A stretch of DNA of 64,000 nucleotides from Dryocosmus kuriphilus (taxonomy: Eukaryota; Arthropoda; Insecta; Hymenoptera; Cynipidae): NCBI GenBank assembly GCA_038277395.1, contig CM076192.1:12002596-12066595 (forward strand), written 5' to 3'. Made by a program: the position numbers and the translations under genes. Positions 44,880 to 55,399 of this stretch are shown one piece after another. Below the pieces are notes generated by a model that saw only the letters and a list, made by a program, of their open reading frames with translations, did not search any database and was not told where the DNA came from. Each line of letters starts with the position of its first letter. Position 1 is the first letter of the stretch.

Positions 44880-45835
44880 ATTAAACTTTTCACAAAAATT
44901 TTAAAAGATTTCAAACATTAAAAATTATTTCAAGAGATTTCACAGCTATTTTGAATATTTCAAGAGATTTTATAAAAGTTTCAAAGATCTTGAGTATTTC
45001 AAAGATTTTAAAAAGTTTTAGTAGATTTCACAAAGATTTCAAGGGTCATGGCCAAAATGTTGACCGATTGAAATCCCAGCCATTTTCCACATTTTTTTTA
45101 AAAGATAGGTCTCACTTCAAAGATTTCAAATATTTTAAAGATTTCAAAACTTTTTACAAGAATTCACAAATATTTCAAAGATTTTTGAAGAGTTTAGATA
45201 TTTCAAAGATCTCAAACAATCCAAGAGATTTCAAAAGTTTTACAAAGATTTCAAAGATTTCATAAAAATTTCAAGAATCCCAAAGGATTTCAATAGATAT
45301 TACAAAAATTTCAAATAAATCAGAGGATTTTACAAAAGTTTCATGAATTTGAAAAATTTTAAAAGATTTCAAATATTTCGCAAATATTTTAAAGGTTTCA
45401 AAATATAGCACAAAAATCTCAAAAGATCTAAAAAGATTCCAAAAGATATCACAAAAATTTCTAAAATTTTCAGATATTTCACAAAGATTTTGAAGGATCT
45501 CAAAAGATTTAAGTTTTCACAAAGATTTCAATAATTACAAAGATTTTGAAAGATTTAAAATAAATATTTAAACAAATATTTTAAAGCTCTCAAATATTTC
45601 AAGAGATTTCAAAAGTGTTTCAATGATTTAAAAGATTCCATAAAAATTTCAAGGATTTCAAAAGATTCCAAATATTTTAAGATTTCAAAACATGTTAGAA
45701 GATTTCCCAAAGATATAAAATTATTTCAAGAAATTTAACAAATATTTCAAACATTTCAGAATATTTTACAAAAATTTCAAAGATTTCAAAACATTTTAGA
45801 AGTTTTCACAAAGATTTCATAGATTTGAAAGTTCG
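44880..45835. repeat. Long degenerate minisatellite of AAAGATTTCA words
   Basis: About 950 bp made of TTTCAAAGATTTCAAAA-type words with irregular 10-25 base spacing. An ORF rich in FKDFK-like repeats results and is not a gene. Its reverse-complement form appears briefly at 37250-37400. Confidence 0.85.
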
Positions 45836-46168
45836 TGTTTAATAGTTATTATACCTAACATAAAACTTTATATGTATATGCATTAGGCTAAATGCTTACG
45901 ACATGTATCTCTTTAAAATATAATTTTGTATAACACCTCATCATTTCGATTCTTTCTCATGCCTGTGGGCCCAAAATCTCGTTTTTCGAGCGGTGTGAGT
46001 AGAATGTACTTTCCAGCCCCTAGAGAGTAGAAAAATAACGTCAACGATAGAATATAATTTTATATGAAAAATCGTCCATATATTGAGTACATGCCTCTAA
46101 ACTTGACGCCGCGTATGGGGAGACATAAGAAGTTGACCAAGTTTTAAAAAGAAAAACCGTGTGTTTTA
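45836..46168. other. Non-coding boundary
   Basis: Ordinary sequence leading into the pogo-like element. Confidence 0.3.
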
Positions 46169-47533
46169 CAGAAGACTCTCACAAAGCGCCGCTTTTCGCT
46201 AGGTGCCTACCCGTTCCATTGGCTCTAAATTCACTAATCGCCTTCAGCTGACATTAAATACGCGCACGGAAAAAAATGGTTCGATAGACTTCACTGAACT
46301 CAGTTTGGTAAACTTGGGACATGTGGACACTTCGATAAAGTTTAATTTTCAGTTTGGTAAAATGAAATTCGATAATACTTCATTTATGCACAAAACTATG
46401 ACAAACATTGGATAAAGCTTACTGATCAGTTCGGTAAAACGGAACATTAAGCATAATGAAGCTTACTGATCAGGTCGGTAAACCGCTGTCGAGGGCTGTG
46501 GACAAAAAGAAAAACTTAATATACACTCGCATACTCATTAATCAGTGTGAGGCTGTCATTGGCTGTGGACTCACAGCCAATCGTAGTACAATTTTGTCGT
46601 AAATACACTCGCAAACTTAGAATTACTATACACATATAATACACATATAATACAGATACATAAGTCTAATAATAATACTATATAACACTTTCGCAGCCAT
46701 TACACAGACGCACGCTAGAATCTGACGAGATAAAACTTGGAACTCTCTTATATACTAACTAGAGAAATTATTCACCGCTTGTGAGAAACAGCGGATGTAT
46801 AAAAAAATGGCACCAAATGCAACCAATGAAAAAAGTCATTTTTGAACTCGTAGGCTTTTCGTTGGTCGCAGCCATGATGGATTGACATAGGTGTAACAGC
46901 TCTTAGTGGCACAGTGAGTCCAACTGCTCATCGAAAATGTACAACTCCGTATTTGAAGTTGTTTATTGTCGATTGACAACTTCACTCAGTGTGTCACTAA
47001 GAGGTGCGACCAATGAAAAGCCTGCAGTTCAAAAATTAGTTTTTTCATTGCTTGTATTTGGCGCTTCTTACGGTATATATGTAGGGCGTGGTAGGAGTTA
47101 CCCTGCGCTCGGTTTTCTGAACTAACATTAAATTTTATTCAATTTCCGTCAATTTATAACGGCATAGTTTGTAATCATTAAAGCATGTGCATTAATTTTT
47201 ACTTTTAAAAATGTTTATTGTACATTTCGAAACTTTCATCTGCGTTATTAAAGTTTACCGAACTGCCATGTATTCTTTAACATTTGGCACGTCACAATTT
47301 ATTAGAATAATGTTAAAAATTTTCCAACTGGTCCACATGTCCCAATTATACTGAAAAGTTCGGTAAAGTCTCCCAACAAGATTTTCTCAGTGCGCGCGCG
47401 AGATGATATTCAAACAGTCTACCAATGCGTCTCAGAGAACTTTCCCGCCAAATAACAGGGGCGTCCTTTAACCAAGTGGGCGCTTTGTGAGTACGGTGGT
47501 CCCGAGCATCCGACGCTTTGCGAGAGTCTACTG
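46169..47533. mobile_element. Pogo-like non-autonomous element flanked by TA
   Basis: The ends CAGAAGACTCTCACAAAGCG (46169) and CGCTTTGCGAGAGTCTACTG (ending 47533) are inverted with two mismatches. Each is flanked by TA (46167-46168 and 47534-47535), as for pogo/Tc1-mariner insertions. No transposase is encoded. A second TIR element (46261-47396) fills most of the inside. Confidence 0.6.
46261..47396. mobile_element. TIR element nested in the pogo-like element, palindromic centre
   Basis: CGCGCAC at 46261 and GTGCGCG near 47396, then (in inverted order) GGGACATGTGGAC and TTTGGTAAA/TTTACCGAA, mark diverged TIRs. The centre (46760-47110) is itself palindromic and repeats the GCAGCCATGATGGATTG-type segment of the large foldback element at 48.05-48.24 and 52.08-52.22 kb. 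Confidence 0.5.
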
Positions 47534-49233
47534 TAATAACTACGGGTTTGAAACACAAAAGTGCCCTGTACAAGGATAATTACGATATATAAATATAATG
47601 CCGAATTCAGATTAAATGCCCCCTTAATTTAAAAATATTTTGAAACATTTTTCGGATTTTTCAACCCTTTTTTTTTTGGTTTTCCTCGATAAAGATTAGT
47701 TAAATAAAAAAATTTCTTTCACAGAGAACTACAACTTAATTAAAAAAATTTGTTAATACCAAGTACAGAAAGTAAAATATATTTGTTGAGTTGACTGGGC
47801 AATTTTCGCTTAAATGATCAGAAATTTTTAATGTCGGGAACAAATTGTACACATTTGCTCTTTAGGTAAAAACGAAAAGAATTATAGGTCACTAGGGTCT
47901 TTCATTTTCTGAAACTTGTATTTTATAGTATGTTCGAAAGTTTATTTCAGTGTTTACTATTATTTATTTAATCAATGCTTATTTTACGCACATACACTGA
48001 CATATATATATGCATATACCGTAAGAACCATTAAGAGGCGGTCATAGGGTTGTTGCATGTATAAAAATGGCGCCAAATGCAAACAATAAAAAAAAGTCAT
48101 TTTTGAACTGTAGACTTTTCATTGGTCGCCGCCATGATGGATTGTTATATGTGCACAGATGATAGTGACACAGTGAGTCAAGTTGCCCATCAAAAATATA
48201 CAACTCCGTAATTGAAGTAACTATAGTTGGAGTCGACCTAGCGATTTTATTGATGACAAGCTTCATGTTTTGCTTGTGAGGTTATGATTGTTGACAGTTT
48301 CGGATTTTAGCAGAAAAACATTCTCATTTTATGTAGTAGGTAGTCTATTAATTTTTGTGCTTTCACTGAATGTGAAATATTTGGGAATGCTAGGTAAGTA
48401 TTTACAGTAATAAAAATGCAGTATTTGAAATTTTCATCGTGAACAAAATTTAATTTTTCTTTTTGTATTTTCCTTTTCTTTCAGATTGTTTATTTTATGT
48501 GCCCAGAATATTTTTCCAAAGTTTCAAGTTGATCTGAGTAAAAATCTAGGAGAGAGATCCTTTGGAAATTACCCTCATCAGTAAGTTTAAAAAAATTAAT
48601 TTTAAAAATTAAAATTTTTTAATTTAAAATTTACATTTAAAAAAATTTGTAATTTAAATTTTTACATTAAAAAATTTTTTATTTTAAGAAAATTTTTTAT
48701 TTTAAGAAAAATTTAATTCCCCTCATAAGTTAGTTAAAAAAGATTTTCCTTCCTTTTGTTCCTACTAACTTTAATCGATTTTTTCTAAAAACACTATTTT
48801 TGAAGTTGGTGGGTACGATTTCTCAAAAACTAATACACCGATCTTATTGCAATTTTACACACTTCAAAATAGGATTGACTAGTGATTGAACGAAGATTTT
48901 TTTTCGATTACAACTAATTTTACAAGGATAAACGTAGTGTAAATTGTACCAAAAATTGTACTGTTTTGCATACAACTCTGCCAAAAATTCAAATTTCAAT
49001 TTTTTAAAAAATCCTTCGTTCAGTCACGAGATATACTTATCTACTAACAGAAAAAATTGGTTTTTTAATTTCGGATCCAGCTATACTTAAATTTATTCCA
49101 GGTGGCGCAAATAACATTTAATCTTTTATGCGTTTGTAATTTTTGTGTCTAGTACTTTATTGTCATCATGATCAGAGATATTTTACTGTATGGAAGGGAA
49201 CTTAAATTTAAATTATTTCTTAAATTCTGACAG

Positions 49234-49460
49234 CTTGGTCTTGTGGAGGACGTCAGTGGTGGAGAAGAATTCGCCGACTTCAGAACGCGAGTCTCTGAAC
49301 TAATCAAGGATATCATATTCGGTATCAGAAGTAGTCACTGTTTCCGGCAAATGTTCTTTACACTGACTGGAGAAGGATCCGGGGATCAAACGACACCCAC
49401 TTGCGATTCGACGGAAGCTTCCCTATTCGTCATGCAAGCAGTGGCGAAGAACATTTTGCT
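49234..49460 (+). pseudogene. TNPO3: Captured transportin-3-type exon, left arm
   Basis: An acceptor TTCTGACAG precedes CTTGGTC and a donor GTTAGT follows. The frame reads LGLVEDVSGGEEFADFRTRV then SELIKDIIFGIRSSHCFRQM, and later STEASLFVMQAVAKNIL, ending two bases into the next codon (phase 2). Order and residues agree with the HEAT-repeat region of transportin-3 (TNPO3, importin-beta family), which carries SR splicing factors into the nucleus: F-x-x-F-R-x-R-V-S, then C-F, then T-E-A-x-L-F. I recalled that from memory, not a search. The fragment has no promoter or start and is non-functional as protein. The right-arm copy ends KNILP before the donor, confirming the exon boundary. Confidence 0.7.
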
Positions 49461-49578
49461 GTTAGTACCTTTCTCTAAACTTTATCATTTACAACTCCTA
49501 ATTACACATTATTTATAGTTTTATATCCGTCATTGTGTGTACGGAAAAATTAATTTAAAGCTAAAGTTCGCATTTTGG

Positions 49579-49702
49579 AGAAGAGAACTAGGTGGTTCCA
49601 AAGGTGGTGGAAGCTATTCTGAATTTGTCGGAGAATACGCAGTTGCGACACACAAGTATTCTTTTGCTTGGAGAGCTATGTGAATGGATCGATAGAATGA
49701 CC
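49579..49702 (+). pseudogene. TNPO3: Captured transportin-3-type next exon, left arm
   Basis: The frame reads VVPKVVEAILNLSENTQLRH then TSILLLGELCEWIDR, the following HEAT helices of the same importin. The acceptor is degraded here (TTTTGG|AG) but intact in the right arm (CATTTTAG|A). There the first base completes the CC- of the previous exon to proline, exactly matching intron phase 2. A TAG just before VVPK in this copy is CAG in the right arm. The intron between the two exons is retained, so capture was from genomic DNA rather than from a spliced message. Confidence 0.7.
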
Positions 49703-49906
49703 GATCTTATTGAAATTTTGTACACGTTAAAATAGGATTGACTAGTGATTGAACGAAGGTTTTTTTTCGATTACAACTATTTTTACAACGCCAAACGTAG
49801 TGTACATTGTACCAAAAATTGTACTGTTTTCCATGAAACTCTGCCAAAAATTCAGATTTCAATTTTTTTTTTTAAATCCTTTGTTCATCAACGAGCTATA
49901 CTTTTT

Positions 49907-50366
49907 TTTTCTTTTTTTTTTTTGGAGTAACAGGAGGTGGAAATCCTTTTGACGGACTGAGTGTGGGACTCGGCCTAGCGGCCCCTACCCACTAAAACCA
50001 CCTCCTTCCCCGGCCCTCAGACTGTAAGTCCATTGTACCTCACCCGGGTATACATCTGCTCCTATTAGGCCATCCCAGACCTCTTAATGAAGCCCAGAAT
50101 GTCGCCCAAATTTAGCGTGGAGATTTCCCTAGGTTCCATGAAATGATGGTTTTGGAGGTTGCTTTCTCAATTCTTTCCTCTTTCTTTGTTTGGTTACTTT
50201 TTTTTGCTGGTCCAAATCTTTCAAGATGGGACTTAGTCCCACAACAGAGTGCAGGAAATGCGATAGAGATGATGAGACATCTCTACACGTTCTATGCGAA
50301 TGTCCGGCACTCGCTGGTCCTCGGGGATCATTTCATGGAACCTGGGGACATCTCAATGCTAAATGT
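49907..50366 (-). mobile_element. LINE 3' end with internal inversion, in the foldback loop
   Basis: The minus strand shows a poly-A (T-run near 49907-49922), an untranslated tail, and the protein end SFHGT-GNLHAKFG near 50100-50150. From about 50190 to 50366 the same protein region lies on the plus strand: TTECRKCDRDDETSLHVLCE then CPALAGPRGSFHGTWG, a C-x2-C-x8-H-x4-C knuckle. Opposite orientation of the two parts with an overlap at SFHGTWG is the signature of a LINE insertion with 5' inversion (twin priming). It is of R1/Jockey character. Confidence 0.65.
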
Positions 50367-50371
50367 GGGCT

Positions 50372-52278
50372 CGTGGTTGAACGAAGGATTTTTAAAAAAA
50401 TTTTAATTTGAATTTTTAGCAGAGTTTCATGGAAAACAGTATAATTTTTGGTACAATTTACACTGCGTTTGGCGTTGTAAAATTATTTGTAATCGAACAA
50501 AAACCTTCGTTCAATCACTAGTTAATCCTATTTTAAAGTGTGCAAAATTTCAATAAGATCGGTCATTCTATCGATCCATTCACATAGCTCTCCAAGCAAA
50601 AGAATATTTGTGTGTCGCACTGCGTATTCTCCGGCAAATTCAGAATAGCTTCCACCACCTATAGAACCACCTGCTTCTCTTCTCTAAAATGCGAACTTTC
50701 GCTTTAAATTAATTCTTCCGTACACACAATGACGGATATAAAACTATAAATAATGTGTAATTAGGAGTTGTAAATGATAAAGTTTAGAGAAAGGTACTAA
50801 CGGCAAAATGTTCTTCGCCACGGCTTGCATGACGAATAGGGAAGCTTCTCCGTCGAATCGCAAGTGGGTGTCGTTTGATCCCCGGATCCTCCTCCAGTCA
50901 TTGTAAAGAACATTTGCCGGAAACAGTGACTATTTCCGATACGAATACGATATCGTTGATTAGTTCAGAGACTAGCGTTCTGAAGTCGTCAGATTCTTCA
51001 CCACTGACGTCTTCCACAAGACCAAGCTGTCAGAATTTAAGAAATAATTCAAATTTAAGTTCCCTTCCATAAAGTAAAATTGTAAAATATCTCTGATCAT
51101 GATGACAATAAAGTACTAGACACAAAAATTACAAACGTATAAAATATTAAATGTTATTGGCGCCACCCGGAATAAATTTAAGTATAGCTGGATCCGAAAT
51201 TAAAAAACCAATTTTTTCTGTTAGTATATAAGTATATCTCGTGACTGAACGAAGGATTTTTAAAAAAATTGAAATTTGAATTTTTGGAAGAGGTGTATGC
51301 AAAACAGTACAATTTTTGGTACAATTTACACTACGTTTATCCTTGTAAAAATTAGTTGTAATCGAAAAAAAACCTTCGCTCAATCACTAGTCAATCCTAT
51401 TCTGAAGTGTGTAAAATTTCAATAAGATCGGTGTATTAGTTTTTGACAAATCGTACCCACCAACTTCAAAAATTGTGTTTTTAGAAAAAATCGATTAAAG
51501 TTATTAGGAATAAAACGAAGGAAAATTTTTTTTAACTAACTTATGAGGGGAATTAAATTTTTCTTAAAATTAAAAATTTTTAAATGTAAAAATTTTAATT
51601 AAAAAATTTCAATTTTTAAAAATTAATTTTTTTAAACTTATTTATGAGGGGAATTTCCAAAGGCTCTCTCTCCTAGATTTTTACTCCGATCGACTTGAAA
51701 CTTTGGAAAAATATTCTGTGCACATAAAATAAACAATCTGAAAGAAAAGAAAAATACAAAAAGAAAAATTAAATTCTGTTCACGATGAAAATTTCAAATA
51801 CTGCATTTTTATTACTGTAAATACTTACCTAGCATTCCCAAATATTTCACATTCAGTGAAAGCACAAAAATTAATAGACTACTACATAAAATGAGAATGT
51901 TTTTCTGCTAAAAGCTGAAACTGTCAACAATCATAACCTAACAAGCAAAACACGAAACTTGTCATCAATAAAATCGCTAGGTTGACTCCAACTATATCAC
52001 GTAAATTCTTCTTTCGCACCTCCGAATTGTAATGGACTTTTAATTGTGCGTTATTTATTTTATTTTATTTTTTTAACAATAAACAGCTTCAGTTACGGAG
52101 TTGTATATTTTTGATGGGCAACTTGACTCACTTTTTCACTATCATCTGTGCACATATGACAATCCATCATGGCTGCGACCAATGAAAGTCTACAGTTCAA
52201 AAATGACTTTTTTCATTGGTTGAATTTGGCGCCATTTTTATACATGCAAGAACCCTATGACCGGCTCTTAATGGTTTT

Positions 52279-52284
<6 letters not shown>
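50372..52284 (-). repeat. Right arm of the foldback element, inner part
   Basis: Reverse complement of 48005-49896 including CCTATGACCG(G/C)CTCTTAATGG at its outer end. It ends in the (TA)n tract at 52282-52339 where the insertions begin. Confidence 0.8.
50570..51026 (-). pseudogene. TNPO3: Captured transportin-3-type exons, right arm
   Basis: Minus-strand copy of the left-arm exons. The first is 51026-50802 (CTTGGTC after CTGACAG, ending TTTTGCC before GTTAGT). The second is about 50695-50570 after the acceptor CATTTTAG, reading EEKQVV, then after a stop VVEAILNL, LRHTNILLLGELCEWIDR. Small indels break the first exon relative to the left. Between them is the retained intron (about 100 bp). 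The two arms are similar enough to have been made by one duplication and inversion. Confidence 0.7.

Positions 52285-52339
<55 letters not shown>
52282..52339. repeat. (TA)n tract, insertion site
   Basis: The TA tract interrupting the right arm; mariner elements target TA and landed at its right edge. Confidence 0.9.
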
Positions 52340-52341
<2 letters not shown>

Positions 52342-52953
52342 GGGTGTCTAAAAAGTCCCGGGAAGGTTGGATATTTCCTCAGGTAAAATATTTCTCAAAA
52401 AAGTGAAGGTCATTCCTGAAGTAAATTTCAACGAGGAATTCAATGGTGACCTTCATTTTGACCTTGAAGTTGACCTTCATGGCTTTTTGAAGGTCAACTT
52501 TGTTTTTTAAATGGAAACCCCCTTTTTTACATCTGTAATTGATAGAGCGGAAAATTCTACGTTCAGGTACGTACCCAAGTCATAGGTCAATTGTAACGTT
52601 CAAGGTCAGTTAGAGGTTATTTGAAATTAACAAAGTTTTCCAAGAGGTCAGTGCAATTCCTGAAGTAAATTTCAACGAGAAATTCATTGGTGAGCTCTGT
52701 ATTGATCTTGGTTACAGCGTTTTGAATATTGTAAAATCATAAGGAAATTTTTCATTAAAAGTTCCAGGTGTTCTGGTGAGAGTTCTGTTCCTCCCCAAAG
52801 AGTTATACAGTCCTATACCGTTTTTCGATACCTAAGTCAATACCTAAGGCGATACCATAAGTCCTATACCGTTTTTCCATACGAATATTACGAATCGAAA
52901 CTAAATTTACGTATTACGAGTACATACTTACTATCTTTCGCTAAAAGATTATT

Positions 52954-53992
52954 ATGGCGCAAGCTAAATTTTCGGAACGAGAGAGGGTATCTGTATTAAT
53001 GATGCGTGGTTGGGGAGATCGAGTTCGATCTTATGATCAAGTTCGTTTGCTTTTTAATCGCACTTTTCGTAATGGAGAAGGGTTAAATCCTGTCTCAAAA
53101 TCAATAATTGAAAGAACTGTAAGGCGCTTTATGAATCATGGATCTATCAAGGACCGTAAGAGAACTGGTCGGCCAAAATCTGCAGGATCTGAGGAGATGC
53201 AGATGGACATAGCCCAAGCATTTGTTGAAAACCCACACCTTAGTTTACGTCGAGCTAGTGATGAGCGTGATGTTGCTCCTGAGACAGTGCGAAATTATTT
53301 AAAAAGCATTAATTTCCATCCTTACAAAGTTCATCTGGTACAAGAGCACAATGAAGACGATCCTGATCGTCGGGTTGAATTTTGTGAAATTATGATGGAC
53401 AGAATTGATAGAGATCCTCTTTTCTTGTACAATACAGTATTTTCAGATGAAGCTACTTTCACTTTAAAAGGTGAAGTTAACAGGCAAAATTGTAGATATT
53501 GGTCCGACACAAATCCTGATTGGATGTTGGAGAGACACACAATATCCACAAAAGATTAATGTTTGGGCCGGTATCTTGAATGATACATTGATAGGCCCTT
53601 TCTTCATCGATGGTAATCTCAATACCCGTGCATATGAAGAGCTTCTCAGAAACCAAATCGTACCAAGAATAAGGGAGATTACAGGCGGTAATTTTCAAAA
53701 TATTTGGTTCCAGCAGGATGGAGCAGCGACTCATTACGGTAGGGAGGTTCGAGCATATTTGGATACTCAGTTCCCTCAAAGGTGGATTGGAAGAAGGGGT
53801 GAAATCGAGTGGCCTGCTAGATCTCCTGATCTGACACCACTCGACTATTTTCTTTTGGGTTATTTAAAGAGCAAAGTATACTCAACGCAACCCCAAAGCT
53901 TAGACGAATTGCAGAATGCTGTAACTCATTTTTACAATCGCATAGCTTTTTGTCAAGAAGCTCAAGGTTTTCAGTTCGAACATCTTCACTGA
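52954..53992 (+). pseudogene. DD41D mariner transposase, one frameshift
   Basis: It starts MAQAKFSERERVSVLMMRGW, with a helix-turn-helix (SIIERTVRRFMNHGSIKD), GRPKSA linker and second helix-turn-helix (HLSLRRASDERDVAPETVRN). The catalytic residues are SDEATFTLKG (first D), WFQQDGAATHYGREV (second D) and RSPDLTPLDYFLLGYLKSKV (third D; 41 residues from the second). Frame 52954-53559 covers residues to about 200 and frame 53471-53992 the rest; one base of imbalance near 53525 separates them. About 340 residues is the normal length. Everything else is open, so the loss of function is recent. It acts in the nucleus on the TIRs described here. Confidence 0.85.
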
Positions 53993-53994
53993 AG

Positions 53995-54074
53995 CGTGAG
54001 AGGCAAGGGGACTCACGCTAATCAAGCACCCCGAAACGTGAGAGGCAAGGGGACTCACGCTAATCAAGCACCCC
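53995..54074 (+). repeat. Tandem pair of the 37-nt post-stop motif
   Basis: CGTGAGAGGCAAGGGGACTC then ACGCTAATCAAGCACCCC occurs twice with a 42-base period, beginning two bases after the transposase stop. CGTGAG pairs with CTCACG, and GGGG in its loop can pair with the downstream CCCC, allowing an H-type pseudoknot. The related copy is at 17253-17290. Confidence 0.65.
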
Positions 54075-54557
54075 AAAGGGAACAGAATTTACTACGTCCA
54101 CGTCGTTGTTCCTGGGTGATGCTAAACGTAAACGTAAACTGCTTGGAAAAAAACCTTGAAAAAACCTTGAAGATCATCACCAAGATCAATACAGAGCTCA
54201 CCAATGAATTTCTCGTTGAAATTTACTTCAGGAATTACACTGACCTCTCGGAAAACTTTGTTAATTTAATATAACCTCTAACTGACCTTGAACGTTACAA
54301 TTGACCTATGACTTGGATACGTACCTGAACGTAGAATTTTCCGCTCTATCGATTGCAGATGTAAAAAAGGGGGTTTCCATTTAAAAAAACAAAGTTGACC
54401 TTCAAAAAGCCATGAAGGTCAACTTCAAGGTCAAAATGAAGGTCACCATTGAATTCCTCGTTGAAATTTACTTCAGGAATGACCTTGACTTTTTTGAGAA
54501 ATATTTTACCTAAAGAAATATCCAACCGTCCCGGGATTTTTAGACACCCGGTATATA

Positions 54558-55397
54558 CGAGGTGTGATCAAAAAGTAAGGTGACTTTTTGAATTTCGCGG
54601 GATGCGTATAGTCGATATTCGTTTTCTTTTTTTCTTATGTTGGTACACTCGTCCCAAACATATGTGCACAGTTTCAGCTATATAGCATTTTTTGTTTGTT
54701 TGTGAGAGGCATAAAGGTTAGAAGTGTTTTGCGTGCTCGGCGATTTTTTGCTGTCGAAGAAAATGGATGTAAGAATTTGTATCCAATTTTGTGTAAAAAA
54801 TGGAATTAAGTGCTCCAAAACACTTGAAATGTTGACAGTGGCATACGGTGAGTGTACTCTGAGTAAAAAAAAATGTTTATAAGTGGTACAAGCTCTTTCG
54901 GGAAGGCCGAGAAGATGTTAATGACGAAGCTCGCCTTGGACGTCCCAGCACGTCAACAACTGATGAAAACGTGAAGAAAATAGTGTTGGCGAATCGTCGA
55001 ATTACCATTAGAGAAGTTGCTGATGGTGTCGGCATCTCGTTTGGCTCGTGCCAAGCAATTTTAGTGGATATTTTGGGTATGAGACGTGTGTCAGCGAAGT
55101 TTGTTCCGAAACCACGATAATGCGCCAGCTCACACGTCATTGCTTGTTCGTAATTTTTTGACCAATAACAACACCATAATTATGCCTCAGCCACTGTATT
55201 CACCAGATTTGGCTCCCTGCGACGTTTTCCTGTTTCCAAAACTGAAAGGACCCATGAAAGGACAGCGTTTTGCGACGATTGATGAGATAAAGACCGCATC
55301 GCTAGAAGAGCTGAAGGCTATACCAAAAAGTGCTTATCAGAAATGCTTTGAGGATTGCATGGATGCATGTTGGGCTCAATGGTCATCCTTGCCTTAA
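54558..55397 (+). mobile_element. Mariner element, truncated at its 3' end
   Basis: It begins CGAGGTGTGATCAAAAAGTA after TA, a typical mariner terminus. It encodes a decayed transposase and stops at 55397, where LINE copy 3 begins abruptly. The right TIR is absent. Confidence 0.75.
54763..55397 (+). pseudogene. Mariner transposase with internal deletion
   Basis: It reads MDVRICIQFCVKNGIKCSKT, then (after a one-base slip in an A-run near 54870) VYKWYKLFREGREDVNDEAR and LGRPSTSTTDENVKKIVLA, and the second helix-turn-helix to AKFVPK. It then jumps to HDNAPAHTSLLVRNFLTNNN and YSPDLAPCDVFLFPKLKGPM. The segment with the first catalytic aspartate (WVYGYD-type) is missing. The second aspartate (HDNAPAH) and third (PCDVF) survive 34 residues apart, as in DD34D mariners. 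The enzyme cannot work. Confidence 0.8.
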
Positions 55398-55399
55398 AT

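Larger units (their letters stand above)
47602..49896 (+). repeat. Left arm of the foldback element
   Basis: Complementary to the right arm in order. 47602-48000 pairs with 59912-60327, and 48005-49896 with 50372-52284. Splice-like signals inside (donor GGTAAGTATT at 48391, acceptor TTTTCTTTCAG near 48484) hint that more than one exon was captured. A direct repeat of about 150 bp (48840-48990 and 49708-49850) flanks the importin fragment within this arm. Confidence 0.8.
52340..54551 (+). mobile_element. Mariner-superfamily DD41D element, almost intact
   Basis: The ends CCGGGTGTCTAAAAAGTCCC and its inverse are flanked by TA (52338-52339 and 54552-54553). The TIRs extend about 385 bp (52340-52722 and 54168-54551) with only scattered changes, so insertion is recent. 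They contain words such as CCTGAAGTAAATTTCAACGA in duplicate. One transposase gene lies between, with a single frameshift. The spacing between the second and third catalytic acids is 41 residues (DD41D), the pattern reported for rosa/VISITOR-type mariner relatives. Confidence 0.85.

Noticed and set aside
44951..45265. 104-codon ORF rich in FKDFK-like repeats
   Set aside because: It is the translation of the AAAGATTTCA minisatellite; no domain or start context supports a gene.
50143..50406. 87-codon ORF (MMVLEVAFSI...)
   Set aside because: A shadow frame across the inverted LINE fragment; the overlapping CRKCDRDDETSLH frame is the real one.
53995..54074. Hammerhead ribozyme
   Set aside because: CTAATCA differs from CTGATGA at two core positions, and no self-complementary stem II or NUH site lies in the right place.
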